DNA of 6,261 bases from Nitrospirota bacterium (GCA_023248505.1 JAHFEM010000123.1:1-6261), one strand, 5' to 3'; positions 1-6,038 are shown, counted from the first letter of the stretch. Made by a program: numbers and translations. The notes: generated from the sequence alone by a model not told the origin.

Positions 1-146
1 TGATGACCTTTCTCTATCGGGGGGACTGGAGCGAACCGGAACTCCGCCACCCGCCGCCAAACAAGCGCGTCCCGGTCCTGTACGACCAGGGACGGGCGAC
101 GGTCCGAATCGATCTCCCCCCCGCCGGCATGGCGATCCTTGCATGA
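1..146 (+). CDS. C-terminal fragment of an upstream gene, possibly an alpha-amylase-family glycosidase
   Basis: The reading frame is open from the left edge (first full codon at 3) to TGA at 144-146, giving about 47 residues; the gene start lies outside the window. The ATG at 3 should not be taken as a start, because nothing upstream is visible. The residues alternate charged and hydrophobic positions and end in the motif RIDLPPAGMAILA. A terminal LPPxxxxxL strand is common at the end of the C-terminal beta-sandwich of GH13 alpha-amylase, branching and trehalose-forming enzymes. That resemblance is the only basis for the suggestion, and another beta-sandwich protein is possible. The stop is followed within 4 bp by a palindromic repeat, and a promoter for the next operon lies further on, so this gene probably ends a separate transcript. 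Confidence 0.4.
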   Translation, partial: MTFLYRGDWSEPELRHPPPNKRVPVLYDQGRATVRIDLPPAGMAILA

Positions 147-149
147 CCC

Positions 150-202
150 GTTCGGAATGCGGGGTTCGGATTCCGCTCCGCGCTCCGCATTCCGGACCCC
201 GC
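150..202. repeat. Palindromic heptad-repeat element (CGG/CCG type) after the upstream gene
   Basis: Two perfect 10-bp arms, CGGAATGCGG at 153-162 and CCGCATTCCG at 185-194, face each other. The stem can extend outward to 150/197 with one G-T wobble. A competing 11-bp stem pairs 159-169 with 192-202, also with one wobble, so only one of the two can form at a time. CGG recurs every 7 bp on the left (153, 160, 167), and TCCG recurs every 7 bp on the right (177, 184, 191). There is no T-tract after either stem, so it is not a classic intrinsic terminator, although it could stabilise the 3' end of the upstream mRNA. I read it as a dispersed intergenic repeat. Confidence 0.65.
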
Positions 203-258
203 GCTCTCAACGGCCTTCCTCTCTCTCCAAACCGGATAAAAATCAGCCGGATCTGCCC

Positions 259-287
259 TTGACCCCCTGGTCTGTTTCTGTAATAAT
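259..287 (+). promoter_or_regulatory. Predicted sigma70-type promoter for the pdxJ operon
   Basis: A -35 hexamer TTGACC (259-264, 5 of 6 matches to TTGACA) is followed after 17 bp by AATAAT (282-287, 5 of 6 matches to TATAAT). Transcription would start near 294, giving a 5' leader of about 55 nt before the pdxJ start at 349. This is the only AT-richer patch in the gap and is well placed. The call rests on consensus matching alone. Confidence 0.5.
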
Positions 288-336
288 GATCCACATTTGA
301 AGGGGTTCGGCAGACGGAACTTCCAATTCTTCGGAG

Positions 337-341
337 AGGAG
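337..341 (+). promoter_or_regulatory. Ribosome binding site supporting the pdxJ TTG start
   Basis: AGGAG at 337-341, inside a purine run starting at 333, sits 7 bp before the TTG at 349-351. It fixes this unusual start, because the next in-frame residues already belong to the conserved PdxJ N-terminus. Confidence 0.7.
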
Positions 342-348
342 AGCGGCC

Positions 349-1068
349 TTGGCAAGACTCGGGGTGAATATCGATCATGTGGCGACGGTGCGTGAGGCAA
401 GAAAGGCGAAGCAACCCGACCCGATTGCGGCGGCGGTTCTGGCTGAATTGGGGGGAGCGGATGGAATCGTCGTCCATCTCCGAGAAGACCGACGCCACAT
501 CCATGATCGAGACGTCAAACTCCTCCGGGAGACGATCCAGACCAAGCTCGACCTGGAGATGGCCGCCACGGAGGAGATGGTCCGCGTCGCCCTCGAAGTA
601 AAACCGGAGATGGTGACCCTGGTCCCGGAGCGGCGGCAGGAGTTGACCACCGAGGGGGGATTGAATGTCGTCTCCAATCGGGATGAGCTCAAGAAGGTGA
701 TCGACCTTCTCCACGAGGGGGAAATTCACGTTTCGCTTTTCATCGATCCCGATCCGATGCAGATCAAGGCGGCGCACAAAATCTCGGCCGACCTCATCGA
801 GATCCACACCGGCCGTTACACGAACAGCCGGGGGAAAGATCGCCAGACGGAACTCCACCAAATCCTGGAAGCGGCCCGTCTCGCCTCGAAGCTCGGGATG
901 GGAGTCAACGCAGGGCACGGCCTCGACTATACCAATGTCGCCCCCGTGGCGCAGATCACGGAGATCGAGGAGCTCAATATCGGCCACAGCATTATCGCCC
1001 GGGCGATCCTCGTCGGCATGGAGCGGGCGGTCCTCGAAATGAAAGATCTGATCGCGGGCCGTAGATAA
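349..1068 (+). CDS. pdxJ: Pyridoxine 5'-phosphate synthase PdxJ
   Basis: PdxJ catalyses the last ring-forming step of the DXP-dependent vitamin B6 pathway. It condenses 1-deoxy-D-xylulose 5-phosphate with 3-amino-2-oxopropyl phosphate to give pyridoxine 5'-phosphate in the cytoplasm. The 239-residue length fits this single-domain TIM-barrel family. Visible signatures are the N-terminal [12 protein letters not shown] (Asn7, Asp9, His10), [13 protein letters not shown] with His43, Arg45, Arg48 and His50, DLEMA with Glu70, the TLVPE and GLNV strands, [15 protein letters not shown], and VNAGHGL with His189. His43, Glu70 and His189 align with the catalytic residues known in this family; GHSIIARAI near the end matches the phosphate-binding loop. 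The start is TTG with a good Shine-Dalgarno. acpS begins 12 bp after the stop, the classic pdxJ-acpS pairing, and both are probably read from the promoter at 259-287. Confidence 0.97.
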   Translation: MARLGVNIDHVATVREARKAKQPDPIAAAVLAELGGADGIVVHLREDRRHIHDRDVKLLRETIQTKLDLEMAATEEMVRVALEVKPEMVTLVPERRQELTTEGGLNVVSNRDELKKVIDLLHEGEIHVSLFIDPDPMQIKAAHKISADLIEIHTGRYTNSRGKDRQTELHQILEAARLASKLGMGVNAGHGLDYTNVAPVAQITEIEELNIGHSIIARAILVGMERAVLEMKDLIAGRR

Positions 1069-1080
1069 GGACCGCAACCC

Positions 1081-1524
1081 ATGACGATCGTCGGAATTGG
1101 AGTCGATCTGGTGAAGATCTCCCGGATTCAAAGCATGAGGACGCAGTGGGGAACACGTTTTCTCGACCGGGTCTTCACCCCCGCCGAGCAGGCGTATTGT
1201 CTTCACCGGCGGGCGCCGCACATTCACCTCTCCGCCCGGTTTGCGGTGAAAGAGGCGATCCTCAAGGCGCTGGGGACCGGGCTTCGGATGGGGACCCGAT
1301 GGCGGGAGATCGAGACGGTCAACAACCCGGCGGGGAAACCGGAGGTCCGGCTCTCGGGCCGAACCCGCGAACTGGCCGACGAGCGGAACGTCGCCGACAT
1401 CTTCGCCAGCATCACACACGATCATGACTATTCCATTGCTCAGGTGATTTTGGTGACAAATGATGGGAATCGGGACCGGAAGGTCCCTCCCACAAACCTC
1501 CCCTCTGTGGGAGGGGTCTCCTGA
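1081..1524 (+). CDS. acpS: Holo-[acyl-carrier-protein] synthase AcpS, with an unusual C-terminal tail
   Basis: AcpS transfers the 4'-phosphopantetheine arm of CoA to a serine of apo-ACP, activating it for fatty acid synthesis. The N-terminal GIGVDLVKISRI carries the Mg2+-binding Asp9, and RFAVKEAILKALGTG carries Glu58 and Lys62; these two blocks define the family. SITHDHDYSIAQVIL is the usual final helix and strand. Bacterial AcpS proteins are commonly about 120-126 residues, but this one has 147. The extra ~20 residues, ending DRKVPPTNLPSVGGVS, are encoded by the palindromic element at 1469-1531, so the tail is probably an acquired, unstructured extension. Start ATG 1081 has TAAGGA at 1066-1071, overlapping the pdxJ stop and 9 bp upstream. 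nnr follows closely, with its likely start 22 bp after this stop. Confidence 0.95.
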   Translation: MTIVGIGVDLVKISRIQSMRTQWGTRFLDRVFTPAEQAYCLHRRAPHIHLSARFAVKEAILKALGTGLRMGTRWREIETVNNPAGKPEVRLSGRTRELADERNVADIFASITHDHDYSIAQVILVTNDGNRDRKVPPTNLPSVGGVS

Positions 1525-1531
1525 CCCCGAT
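1469..1531. repeat. Multi-hairpin palindromic element spanning the end of acpS and the nnr leader
   Basis: Three perfect stems lie in a row: GGGACC/GGTCCC (1472-1477 with 1482-1487, loop GGAA), a 10-bp stem (1485-1494 with 1506-1515, 11-nt loop), and GGGGTC/GACCCC (1513-1518 with 1523-1528, loop TCCT). An outer pair, ATCGGG (1469-1474) with CCCGAT (1526-1531), encloses the set. Adjacent stems share bases at their edges, so alternative folds are possible. The unit is 63 bp, a multiple of three. It supplies the last codons and stop of acpS and stays open in the nnr frame. It resembles a REP- or MITE-like dispersed palindrome; other copies would have to be sought outside this window. Confidence 0.65.
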
Positions 1532-1546
1532 GCTTTTGGGCAAAAA

Positions 1547-3136
1547 ATGAAGATCGTCACCGCAGAAGAGATGAAAAAGCTCGATCGGAAGGCGACGACC
1601 GATTATGCCATTCCCTCGCTCCTGCTGATGGAAAATGCGGCCCGGGGGCTGGTCGATCAGGTCGAGAAGACGATCGGCCCGGCCTGCGGCAAGCAGGTGG
1701 TCATCCTGGCGGGGCGCGGCAACAACGGCGGCGACGGATTGGCGGCGGCGCGGCATTTCCGGATGCGCGGCGCTCAGGTCACCGTCTACCTCTTCTCCCC
1801 CATTGAAAAAGTCGGAGGCGACGCCCGGATCTCGCTCGACATCTGGATGCAGACCGGCGGCGCGCTCCATGTGGTCGGCTCATTTCGATGGAACCATCTG
1901 ACGCAGGCGCTCGCCGGAAGCGACCTGATCCTCGACGCCCTCCTCGGAACCGGACTCTCTCACCCGGTCGAGGGAGACTATGCCAAAGCGATCACCCTGA
2001 TCAACCGCGCGGGGCGGCCGGTCGTCGCGGTCGATATCCCCTCCGGAATCTCGGCCGACACCGGCGAGGCCTTGGGGGTCGCGGTGCGGGCCGATGAGAC
2101 CTTGACGATGGCCCTTCCGAAATGGGGCCACTTCCTTCAGGAGGGATTGGAGCATCGCGGCAGGCTCGGCGTGGTCGATATCGGTTTTCCGCCGGCGCTG
2201 ATCGAGGCGGCCAAGATCCCGGTCGATCTGATCACCCCGGAGGGGCTGGTCGGCTTCCCCCCGCTCCGCCCGCGCGGGGCGCACAAGGGAACGGCGGGAC
2301 ATCTGCTCGTCATCGCCGGCGCTTTCGGAAAAAAAGGGGCGGCGATGATGACCTCTCTGGCGGCGCTGCGATGCGGCGCCGGCCTGGTGACGGCCGCCCT
2401 TCCGAAGTCGATCGACCTCGCCACCGCCGGGTTGATGGAGATGATGACCCTCCCCCTTCCGGAAACATCGGAGGGAACCCTCTCCCTGGCCGCGGAGAAG
2501 ATGCTCCTTCAGGCGCTTCAGGGGAAGGATGCCGTCGCCCTCGGGCCGGGGCTCTCGCAGAATGAAGAAACCCAGCGGTTGATCCGAACGCTGATTGCGG
2601 AGGTCTCTCTTCCGATGGTGATCGACGCCGACGGGCTGAACGCCCTCGCCGGAGATCTCTCGGCGCTCAAGAAACGGAAGGGTCCGGTGATCTTGACCCC
2701 CCATCCGGGAGAGATGGGGCGTTTGACCGGGAAGCGCGCCGATCTGATTCAAAGAGAGCGCTTCACCCTCGCGGCCGATTTCGCCGAGCGGTGGGGCGCC
2801 ATTGTGGTCTTGAAAGGAGCGCATACGATCGTCGCCACCCCCGATCGAAATATCCGGGTGAATCACACCGGAAATCCCGGCATGGCGACGGCGGGAACCG
2901 GGGATGCCCTCACCGGCATGATCGCCGCCTGGCTGGCGCAGGGGATCGACCCCGTCGATGCCGCCACCTGGGGGGTGGCGCTCCACGGCCATGCCGGCGA
3001 TCTCGCCGCCGCCGTCCGCGGGGAGATCAGCTTGATCACCTCCGACTTGATCGAGAAAATCCCGGAGGCGATTCAGACGTTCCGTTCTGCCGCCGCGAAG
3101 CCGTTTTTTAAAACGGGCGAAACAGGCGCTCGCTAG
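1547..3136 (+). CDS. nnr: Bifunctional NAD(P)HX epimerase / ADP-dependent NAD(P)HX dehydratase
   Basis: This two-domain repair enzyme restores NADH and NADPH damaged by hydration: the N-terminal domain epimerises R- and S-NAD(P)HX, and the C-terminal domain dehydrates the S form using ADP. From ATG 1547 it has 529 residues. The YjeF_N domain (about 1-215) shows GRGNNGGDG (56-64), DALLGTG (130-136, candidate catalytic Asp130) and VDIPSGI (162-168). The carbohydrate-kinase-like domain (about 225-515) shows HKGTAGHLLVIAG (246-258), LGPGLS (332-337), DADGLNAL (360-367), TPHPGEM (384-390), LKGAHT (422-427) and AGTGDALTG (449-457) with catalytic Asp453. ATG 1547 is chosen because MKIVTAEEM is the usual family start. 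The frame is open back to ATG 1460, but those 29 codons run through the palindromic element. No strong Shine-Dalgarno precedes either start, so coupling to acpS is likely. Confidence 0.95.
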   Translation: MKIVTAEEMKKLDRKATTDYAIPSLLLMENAARGLVDQVEKTIGPACGKQVVILAGRGNNGGDGLAAARHFRMRGAQVTVYLFSPIEKVGGDARISLDIWMQTGGALHVVGSFRWNHLTQALAGSDLILDALLGTGLSHPVEGDYAKAITLINRAGRPVVAVDIPSGISADTGEALGVAVRADETLTMALPKWGHFLQEGLEHRGRLGVVDIGFPPALIEAAKIPVDLITPEGLVGFPPLRPRGAHKGTAGHLLVIAGAFGKKGAAMMTSLAALRCGAGLVTAALPKSIDLATAGLMEMMTLPLPETSEGTLSLAAEKMLLQALQGKDAVALGPGLSQNEETQRLIRTLIAEVSLPMVIDADGLNALAGDLSALKKRKGPVILTPHPGEMGRLTGKRADLIQRERFTLAADFAERWGAIVVLKGAHTIVATPDRNIRVNHTGNPGMATAGTGDALTGMIAAWLAQGIDPVDAATWGVALHGHAGDLAAAVRGEISLITSDLIEKIPEAIQTFRSAAAKPFFKTGETGAR

Positions 3137-3142
3137 AGCGCC
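3125..3142 (+). other. Small hairpin over the nnr stop codon
   Basis: A perfect 7-bp GC-rich stem (3125-3131 with 3136-3142, loop GCTA) contains the nnr stop at 3134-3136. The sequence after it is mixed, without a T-tract, so it is probably not an efficient terminator. It may pause polymerase or protect an mRNA end between nnr and the next gene, or be incidental. Confidence 0.35.
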
Positions 3143-3170
3143 GTCATCATTATCAGATTAGAGGCGATTC

Positions 3171-3788
3171 ATGACATTAAATCAAATCACCGCATTTTTC
3201 CTGCTCATCCTTGCCGTCATCGGCACCTCGATGGTCGTCCATTCCTGGATCGACAAGCGGCGGATCAAAAAAAATTTTCTCCGGCTCGCCGCCGAGTTGA
3301 AGGGTTACGTCGTCCAGGAAAGCCGTCTGGTTTATCCTTACTTCACCGGCGATCTCGACGGAAGGCGATTCGACCTCTTCTTCAAAGTCGTCAAGGTCGG
3401 CCGTCAACATATTCTCTATTACATCTACAGCCTCAAATCGGAGGTGCCGTGCGACCTCCTTCTCCTCAAATCGGAATATTTCAAACCGATTAAGGACGAA
3501 GCGGCCTTTACCGGGGGGGCCGGGCAGATCGTGCCGGGAATCTCCCCTCACTACCAACTCCGATCCCTCCAACCGGAAGCGGCCCGGGAAATCTTCGAGA
3601 AGGCCGGCGTCCAGGAATTCCTCTCGCCCCTCGATGAGTTCTCAAGCCTCCAGCTGGGTCCCGACGCCCTGGTGGTCGGGAAGCCGTACGATGGACCGTC
3701 CGACACCGATCCTTCCCACATCTTGCGGAACGTGGGGACGCTCAAGAATTTGGCCGAGGCGATGGAGCGATGCTTCACCCACGCGTAA
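3171..3788 (+). CDS. Membrane-anchored protein of unknown function, between nnr and tsaE
   Basis: I do not recognise a named family. The 205-residue product begins with one clear hydrophobic segment (about residues 6-26) followed by a basic stretch, DKRRIKKN (28-35). The positive-inside rule therefore predicts an uncleaved anchor with the C-terminal ~170 residues in the cytoplasm. The soluble part opens with an amphipathic helix (LRLAAELKGY). Beta-rich sequence follows: YPYFTGDLDGRRFDLFF and then a strand with ILYYIYSLKSE. A helix (PEAAREIFEKAG) and a C-terminal helix (NLAEAMERCF) close it. No catalytic motif, metal site or cysteine cluster stands out. The start ATG 3171 has AGAGG at 3160-3164 with 6-bp spacing. 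It sits 34 bp after nnr and 14 bp before tsaE, so it is probably co-transcribed. Codon use matches its neighbours, which supports it being a genuine gene. Confidence 0.85.
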   Translation: MTLNQITAFFLLILAVIGTSMVVHSWIDKRRIKKNFLRLAAELKGYVVQESRLVYPYFTGDLDGRRFDLFFKVVKVGRQHILYYIYSLKSEVPCDLLLLKSEYFKPIKDEAAFTGGAGQIVPGISPHYQLRSLQPEAAREIFEKAGVQEFLSPLDEFSSLQLGPDALVVGKPYDGPSDTDPSHILRNVGTLKNLAEAMERCFTHA

Positions 3789-3802
3789 GAGAGAAGGGAT
3801 CG

Positions 3803-4330
3803 ATGACCCCTCCGGCCGCCGAAGACAATGTTGAAGAGAGCCTCTCCCTCTTGAGCGACCGGACGGAGTCGACCCTCGCCCTGGGAGAATGGATCGGGCG
3901 GGAGGCGGTCGGCGGCGAGGTCCTCGCCCTGATCGGTCCGTTGGGGGCCGGGAAGACCCGTTTCGTTCAAGGGCTGGCCAAAGGGCTGGAGGTCTCCGAA
4001 CGCTACATCAACAGCCCCACCTTCATCCTGCTTCAGTGTTATGAGGGACGGCTCCCGCTCTATCACATCGATCTCTACCGCCTGGAGAAAGCGGTCGAGC
4101 TGGAGGCCCTCGGCCTGGAGGAATTCATTTGGGGAGAGGGGGTCGCCGCCGTCGAATGGGCCGACAAAGGCCCCGATCTCTTCCCCTCCGCCCGGCTGAC
4201 GATCACCTTCGAATACGCGGGGGAGGAGCAGCGGGAGCTCCGCCTCCACGCGGCGGGGGCGCGCTACACACAATGGCTTCACAGAATCCGGGAGACGCGC
4301 CGATGGAAGATCCTCGACGGGACGAAATAG
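3803..4330 (+). CDS. tsaE: tRNA t6A biosynthesis ATPase TsaE
   Basis: TsaE is the P-loop ATPase that works with TsaB and TsaD to place threonylcarbamoyl on A37 of ANN-decoding tRNAs. The 175-residue product has the Walker A loop GPLGAGKT (45-52), the SPTF switch motif (71-74), the HIDLYR block with His88, Asp90 and Arg93, and VEWADK (117-122), all typical of the family. The family often has GDLGAGKTT; here Pro46 and Arg53 replace the Asp and the final Thr, while the nucleotide-binding lysine and threonine remain. ATG 3803 is preferred because GAAGGG lies just upstream at 3793-3798. An in-frame ATG at 3770 would overlap the previous gene and add 11 unconserved residues. The C-terminus, ending RETRRWKILDGTK, is longer than the core fold needs and overlaps the start of udg by 28 bp. 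tsaB and tsaD are not in the window. Confidence 0.94.
   Translation: MTPPAAEDNVEESLSLLSDRTESTLALGEWIGREAVGGEVLALIGPLGAGKTRFVQGLAKGLEVSERYINSPTFILLQCYEGRLPLYHIDLYRLEKAVELEALGLEEFIWGEGVAAVEWADKGPDLFPSARLTITFEYAGEEQRELRLHAAGARYTQWLHRIRETRRWKILDGTK
4290..4294 (+). promoter_or_regulatory. Ribosome binding site that decides the udg start
   Basis: GGGAG at 4290-4294 lies 8 bp before ATG 4303, inside the tsaE coding region. The in-frame ATG at 4273 and the one at 4129 lack a comparable site, so 4303 is the best start. Confidence 0.6.
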
Positions 4331-5100
4331 CGGCGATTGCGCGCGAGATGAAGGCCCGGCTCTCCTGGTATCGGGAGGAAGGGGTCGATTCCTGGAAAAT
4401 TGCGCCGCCGGCGCCGATCAAAGAGAGCGAAAGGATCCAAAAGATGCCGAAGCAAAAGGAACCCAAACCGTACGAACCGATCGAACCGCCGCGCTTCGCC
4501 GCCGAAGCGCCGGGCGGCCCCCTTTCGGCCCCCGCCGGATCGACTGCGCCGAGAACCTTGGCGGAGATCCGGGACGAGATCGGCGACTGCCGGCGCTGCA
4601 AGCTCTGCTCGACCCGGAAGAACATCGTCTTCGGGACGGGCAGTCCGACCGCGGCGTTGATGTTCGTCGGCGAGGCCCCCGGCGCGGATGAAGACGCTCA
4701 GGGGCAACCCTTCGTCGGGCGGGCCGGACAGCTCTTGACCAAGATGATCAATGCCATGGGACTCTCCCGCGAAGAGGTCTACATCGCCAACATCATCAAG
4801 TGCCGTCCCCCCGAGAACCGGAATCCCCAGCCGGAGGAGATCGCCTCCTGCAAACCATTTTTGGAAAAGCAAATCGAGGCGATCCGCCCCAAGGTCATCT
4901 GCGCGCTCGGCACCTTTTCGGCCCAGACCCTCCTCGAGACGCAGCAGAAAATTTCAGCGCTGCGCGGGAAATTTCACGAATACCATGGCGTCAAGGTCCT
5001 CCCGACCTTCCACCCCGCGTATCTGCTGCGCAATCCGAATGAAAAGAAAAGCGTTTGGGAAGATTTACAGAAGATCATGGAGGAATTGAAAAAAGGATGA
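4303..5100 (+). CDS. Family-4 (Fe-S) uracil-DNA glycosylase
   Basis: This enzyme removes uracil from DNA, starting base-excision repair of deaminated cytosine. The 265-residue product has the family-4 motifs: GEAPGADEDAQGQPFVGRAG (123-142) for the active site and uracil pocket, YIANIIKCRPPENRNP (160-175), and HPAYLLRNP (237-245) for DNA contact. Cys96, Cys99, Cys167 and Cys183 (C-x2-C-x67-C-x15-C) are positioned as the 4Fe-4S ligands; Cys102 is an extra nearby cysteine. Before the catalytic domain come a helical segment (1-31, ending in WYREEGVDSW) and a proline- and charge-rich linker (about 32-84) that is probably disordered. Longer starts at 4129 and 4273 are rejected, because the upstream codons are the tsaE gene in another frame. 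The gene overlaps tsaE by 28 bp and HIT by 4 bp, which implies translational coupling. Confidence 0.95.
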   Translation: MEDPRRDEIAAIAREMKARLSWYREEGVDSWKIAPPAPIKESERIQKMPKQKEPKPYEPIEPPRFAAEAPGGPLSAPAGSTAPRTLAEIRDEIGDCRRCKLCSTRKNIVFGTGSPTAALMFVGEAPGADEDAQGQPFVGRAGQLLTKMINAMGLSREEVYIANIIKCRPPENRNPQPEEIASCKPFLEKQIEAIRPKVICALGTFSAQTLLETQQKISALRGKFHEYHGVKVLPTFHPAYLLRNPNEKKSVWEDLQKIMEELKKG

Positions 5101-5579
5101 GACACCTCTGGGCCCCTTGGCGGATCGGCTACATCAAAGGCGAGAAAACGCCCGGCTGTATTCTCTGCGAGAAGCCGCGCGAGAAAAAAGACCGCGCCAA
5201 CCTGATCCTGGCGCGGGGAAAACATACGTTCCTGATGATGAACCTTTATCCCTATAACAATGGGCATCTGATGGTCACGCCTTACGAACATGTGAGTTCG
5301 CTGGAGGAGCTCTCCGAATCGGCGACGACCGAGCTGATGCGGCTGATGAAAAAAACGCTGGCGGTCCTCCGCAAAACGCACAAGCCCGACGGATTCAACG
5401 TCGGGCTGAATCTCGGAAAAGCCGCCGGCGCCGGGATCGAAGAGCATCTTCACTTTCACATCGTCCCGCGCTGGGGAGGCGACACCAACTTCATGACGGT
5501 CACCTCGGGGGTGCGCGTCATCCCGGAATCATTGATGGAAACGTATAAGGAACTGAAACGGCATTTTAATTTTAAATAA
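5097..5579 (+). CDS. HIT-family protein (dinucleotide polyphosphate hydrolase or phosphorylase type)
   Basis: The 160-residue product carries the histidine triad HLHFHIVPRW at 117-126 (His117, His119, His121), the nucleotide-binding and catalytic signature of the HIT superfamily. The N-terminus MRHLWAPWRIGYI followed by CILC (21-24) is typical of a bacterial branch that includes Ap4A phosphorylase-like proteins, where a Cys pair helps bind zinc. LMMNLYPYNNGHLMVTP (46-62) is the expected core strand region. The likely role is cleavage of Ap4A or related nucleotides, but the exact substrate cannot be read from sequence. The start ATG overlaps the udg stop (ATGA at 5097-5100); an upstream in-frame ATG at 5055 lies within udg and is not favoured. 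A GGAGG at 5079-5083 is rather distant (13 bp), so translation is probably coupled to udg. Confidence 0.93.
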   Translation: MRHLWAPWRIGYIKGEKTPGCILCEKPREKKDRANLILARGKHTFLMMNLYPYNNGHLMVTPYEHVSSLEELSESATTELMRLMKKTLAVLRKTHKPDGFNVGLNLGKAAGAGIEEHLHFHIVPRWGGDTNFMTVTSGVRVIPESLMETYKELKRHFNFK

Positions 5580-5588
5580 AGAGAAGCG

Positions 5589-5653
5589 ATCAGCCATCAG
5601 CAGTCAGCCGTCAGCTTAAAGAGCCTCAAGCCTCAAGCTGAAAGCTGAACGCC
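5589..5653. repeat. Inverted heptad-repeat element, left of the lapA-like gene
   Basis: Four exact tandem copies of RTCAGCN (5589-5595, 5596-5602, 5603-5609, 5610-5616) are followed, after a 6-bp break, by two GCCTCAA copies (5623-5629, 5630-5636) and two GCTGAAN copies (5637-5643, 5644-5650). The GCTGA core is the reverse complement of TCAGC, so the halves face each other; TCAGCTT (5611-5617) pairs exactly with AAGCTGA (5635-5641). The element fills most of the 96-bp gap between HIT and the lapA-like gene. No terminator-like T-tract follows it. Confidence 0.75.
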
Positions 5654-5675
5654 ATCTTCTCGACCAGAGGAAAAT

Positions 5676-6032
5676 ATGATCCGATTGATCCTCCTGATTG
5701 TCGTTGTCTTCTTTCTCTTCACCTTCTCTTATATGAACCAAGAGGAACGGGTCTCCCTTCATTTTATCGGGGGAGGACCGACGCCGCCGGTGGCGGTCTA
5801 TCTGATCGTGATCGGCTCTTTCTTCGTCGGAATTCTCTTTGCGGCGTTGATGACCTTTCCGGGGTGGCTGAAGATGAAATTGCAGCGAAGAAAACTGGCG
5901 AAGCGGATCGAAGCGTTGGAGGCCGATCTGGATCATCTTCGCTCCGAAGCGCTGAAGGTCTCCACCCCCCGATATCCCTCCCTCTCGACCGACCTGGAAG
6001 ACAGCCAAGACGATGCAATGGGGGAAGGATAA
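5676..6032 (+). CDS. LapA-like (DUF1049) small membrane protein
   Basis: The 118-residue product has two hydrophobic segments (about 2-20 and 38-60) separated by a short loop with NQEERVSLHF (21-30), then a basic helix with heptad leucines and isoleucines (about 66-92, including L74, I78, L81, L85 and L88) and a polar acidic tail. This is the LapA layout: two membrane spans with a cytoplasmic coiled coil. In E. coli the family member works with LapB in the assembly and regulation of lipopolysaccharide synthesis; that role is carried over by family only, and no lapB is seen here. AGAGG (5666-5670) lies 5 bp before ATG 5676. Repeat elements of the same type bound the gene on both sides, so its transcriptional link to HIT and mutS is unclear. 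Confidence 0.85.
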   Translation: MIRLILLIVVVFFLFTFSYMNQEERVSLHFIGGGPTPPVAVYLIVIGSFFVGILFAALMTFPGWLKMKLQRRKLAKRIEALEADLDHLRSEALKVSTPRYPSLSTDLEDSQDDAMGEG

Positions 6033-6038
6033 AAAGGA

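Noticed and set aside
14..400. Minus-strand open frame covering the promoter gap and the start of pdxJ
   Set aside because: It crosses the palindrome and promoter and overlaps conserved pdxJ codons; the protein is low-complexity and Arg/Ser/Pro-rich.
1880..2992. Long open frame on the minus strand, 370 codons
   Set aside because: It lies wholly inside nnr, whose domain motifs run continuously on the plus strand. Its translation is rich in Gly, Arg and Asp with no recognisable motif, as expected for an antisense shadow in GC-rich DNA.
3125..3142. Intrinsic terminator after nnr
   Set aside because: The stem is only 7 bp and no T-tract follows; the next gene is 34 bp from the stop and looks co-transcribed.
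3551..4282. Minus-strand open frame of 243 codons opposite the unknown gene and tsaE
   Set aside because: It spans the junction of two well-supported plus-strand genes, has no ribosome site that stands out, and has no family signature.
4129..4302. Extended N-terminus for the uracil-DNA glycosylase
   Set aside because: The extra residues are Arg/Gly/Ala/Pro-rich frame-shifted tsaE sequence. ATG 4303 has a good ribosome site and begins a plausible helical domain.
5589..5653. CRISPR-like array
   Set aside because: The units are 7 bp, contiguous and without spacers, there are no cas genes, and the array reverses orientation midway.
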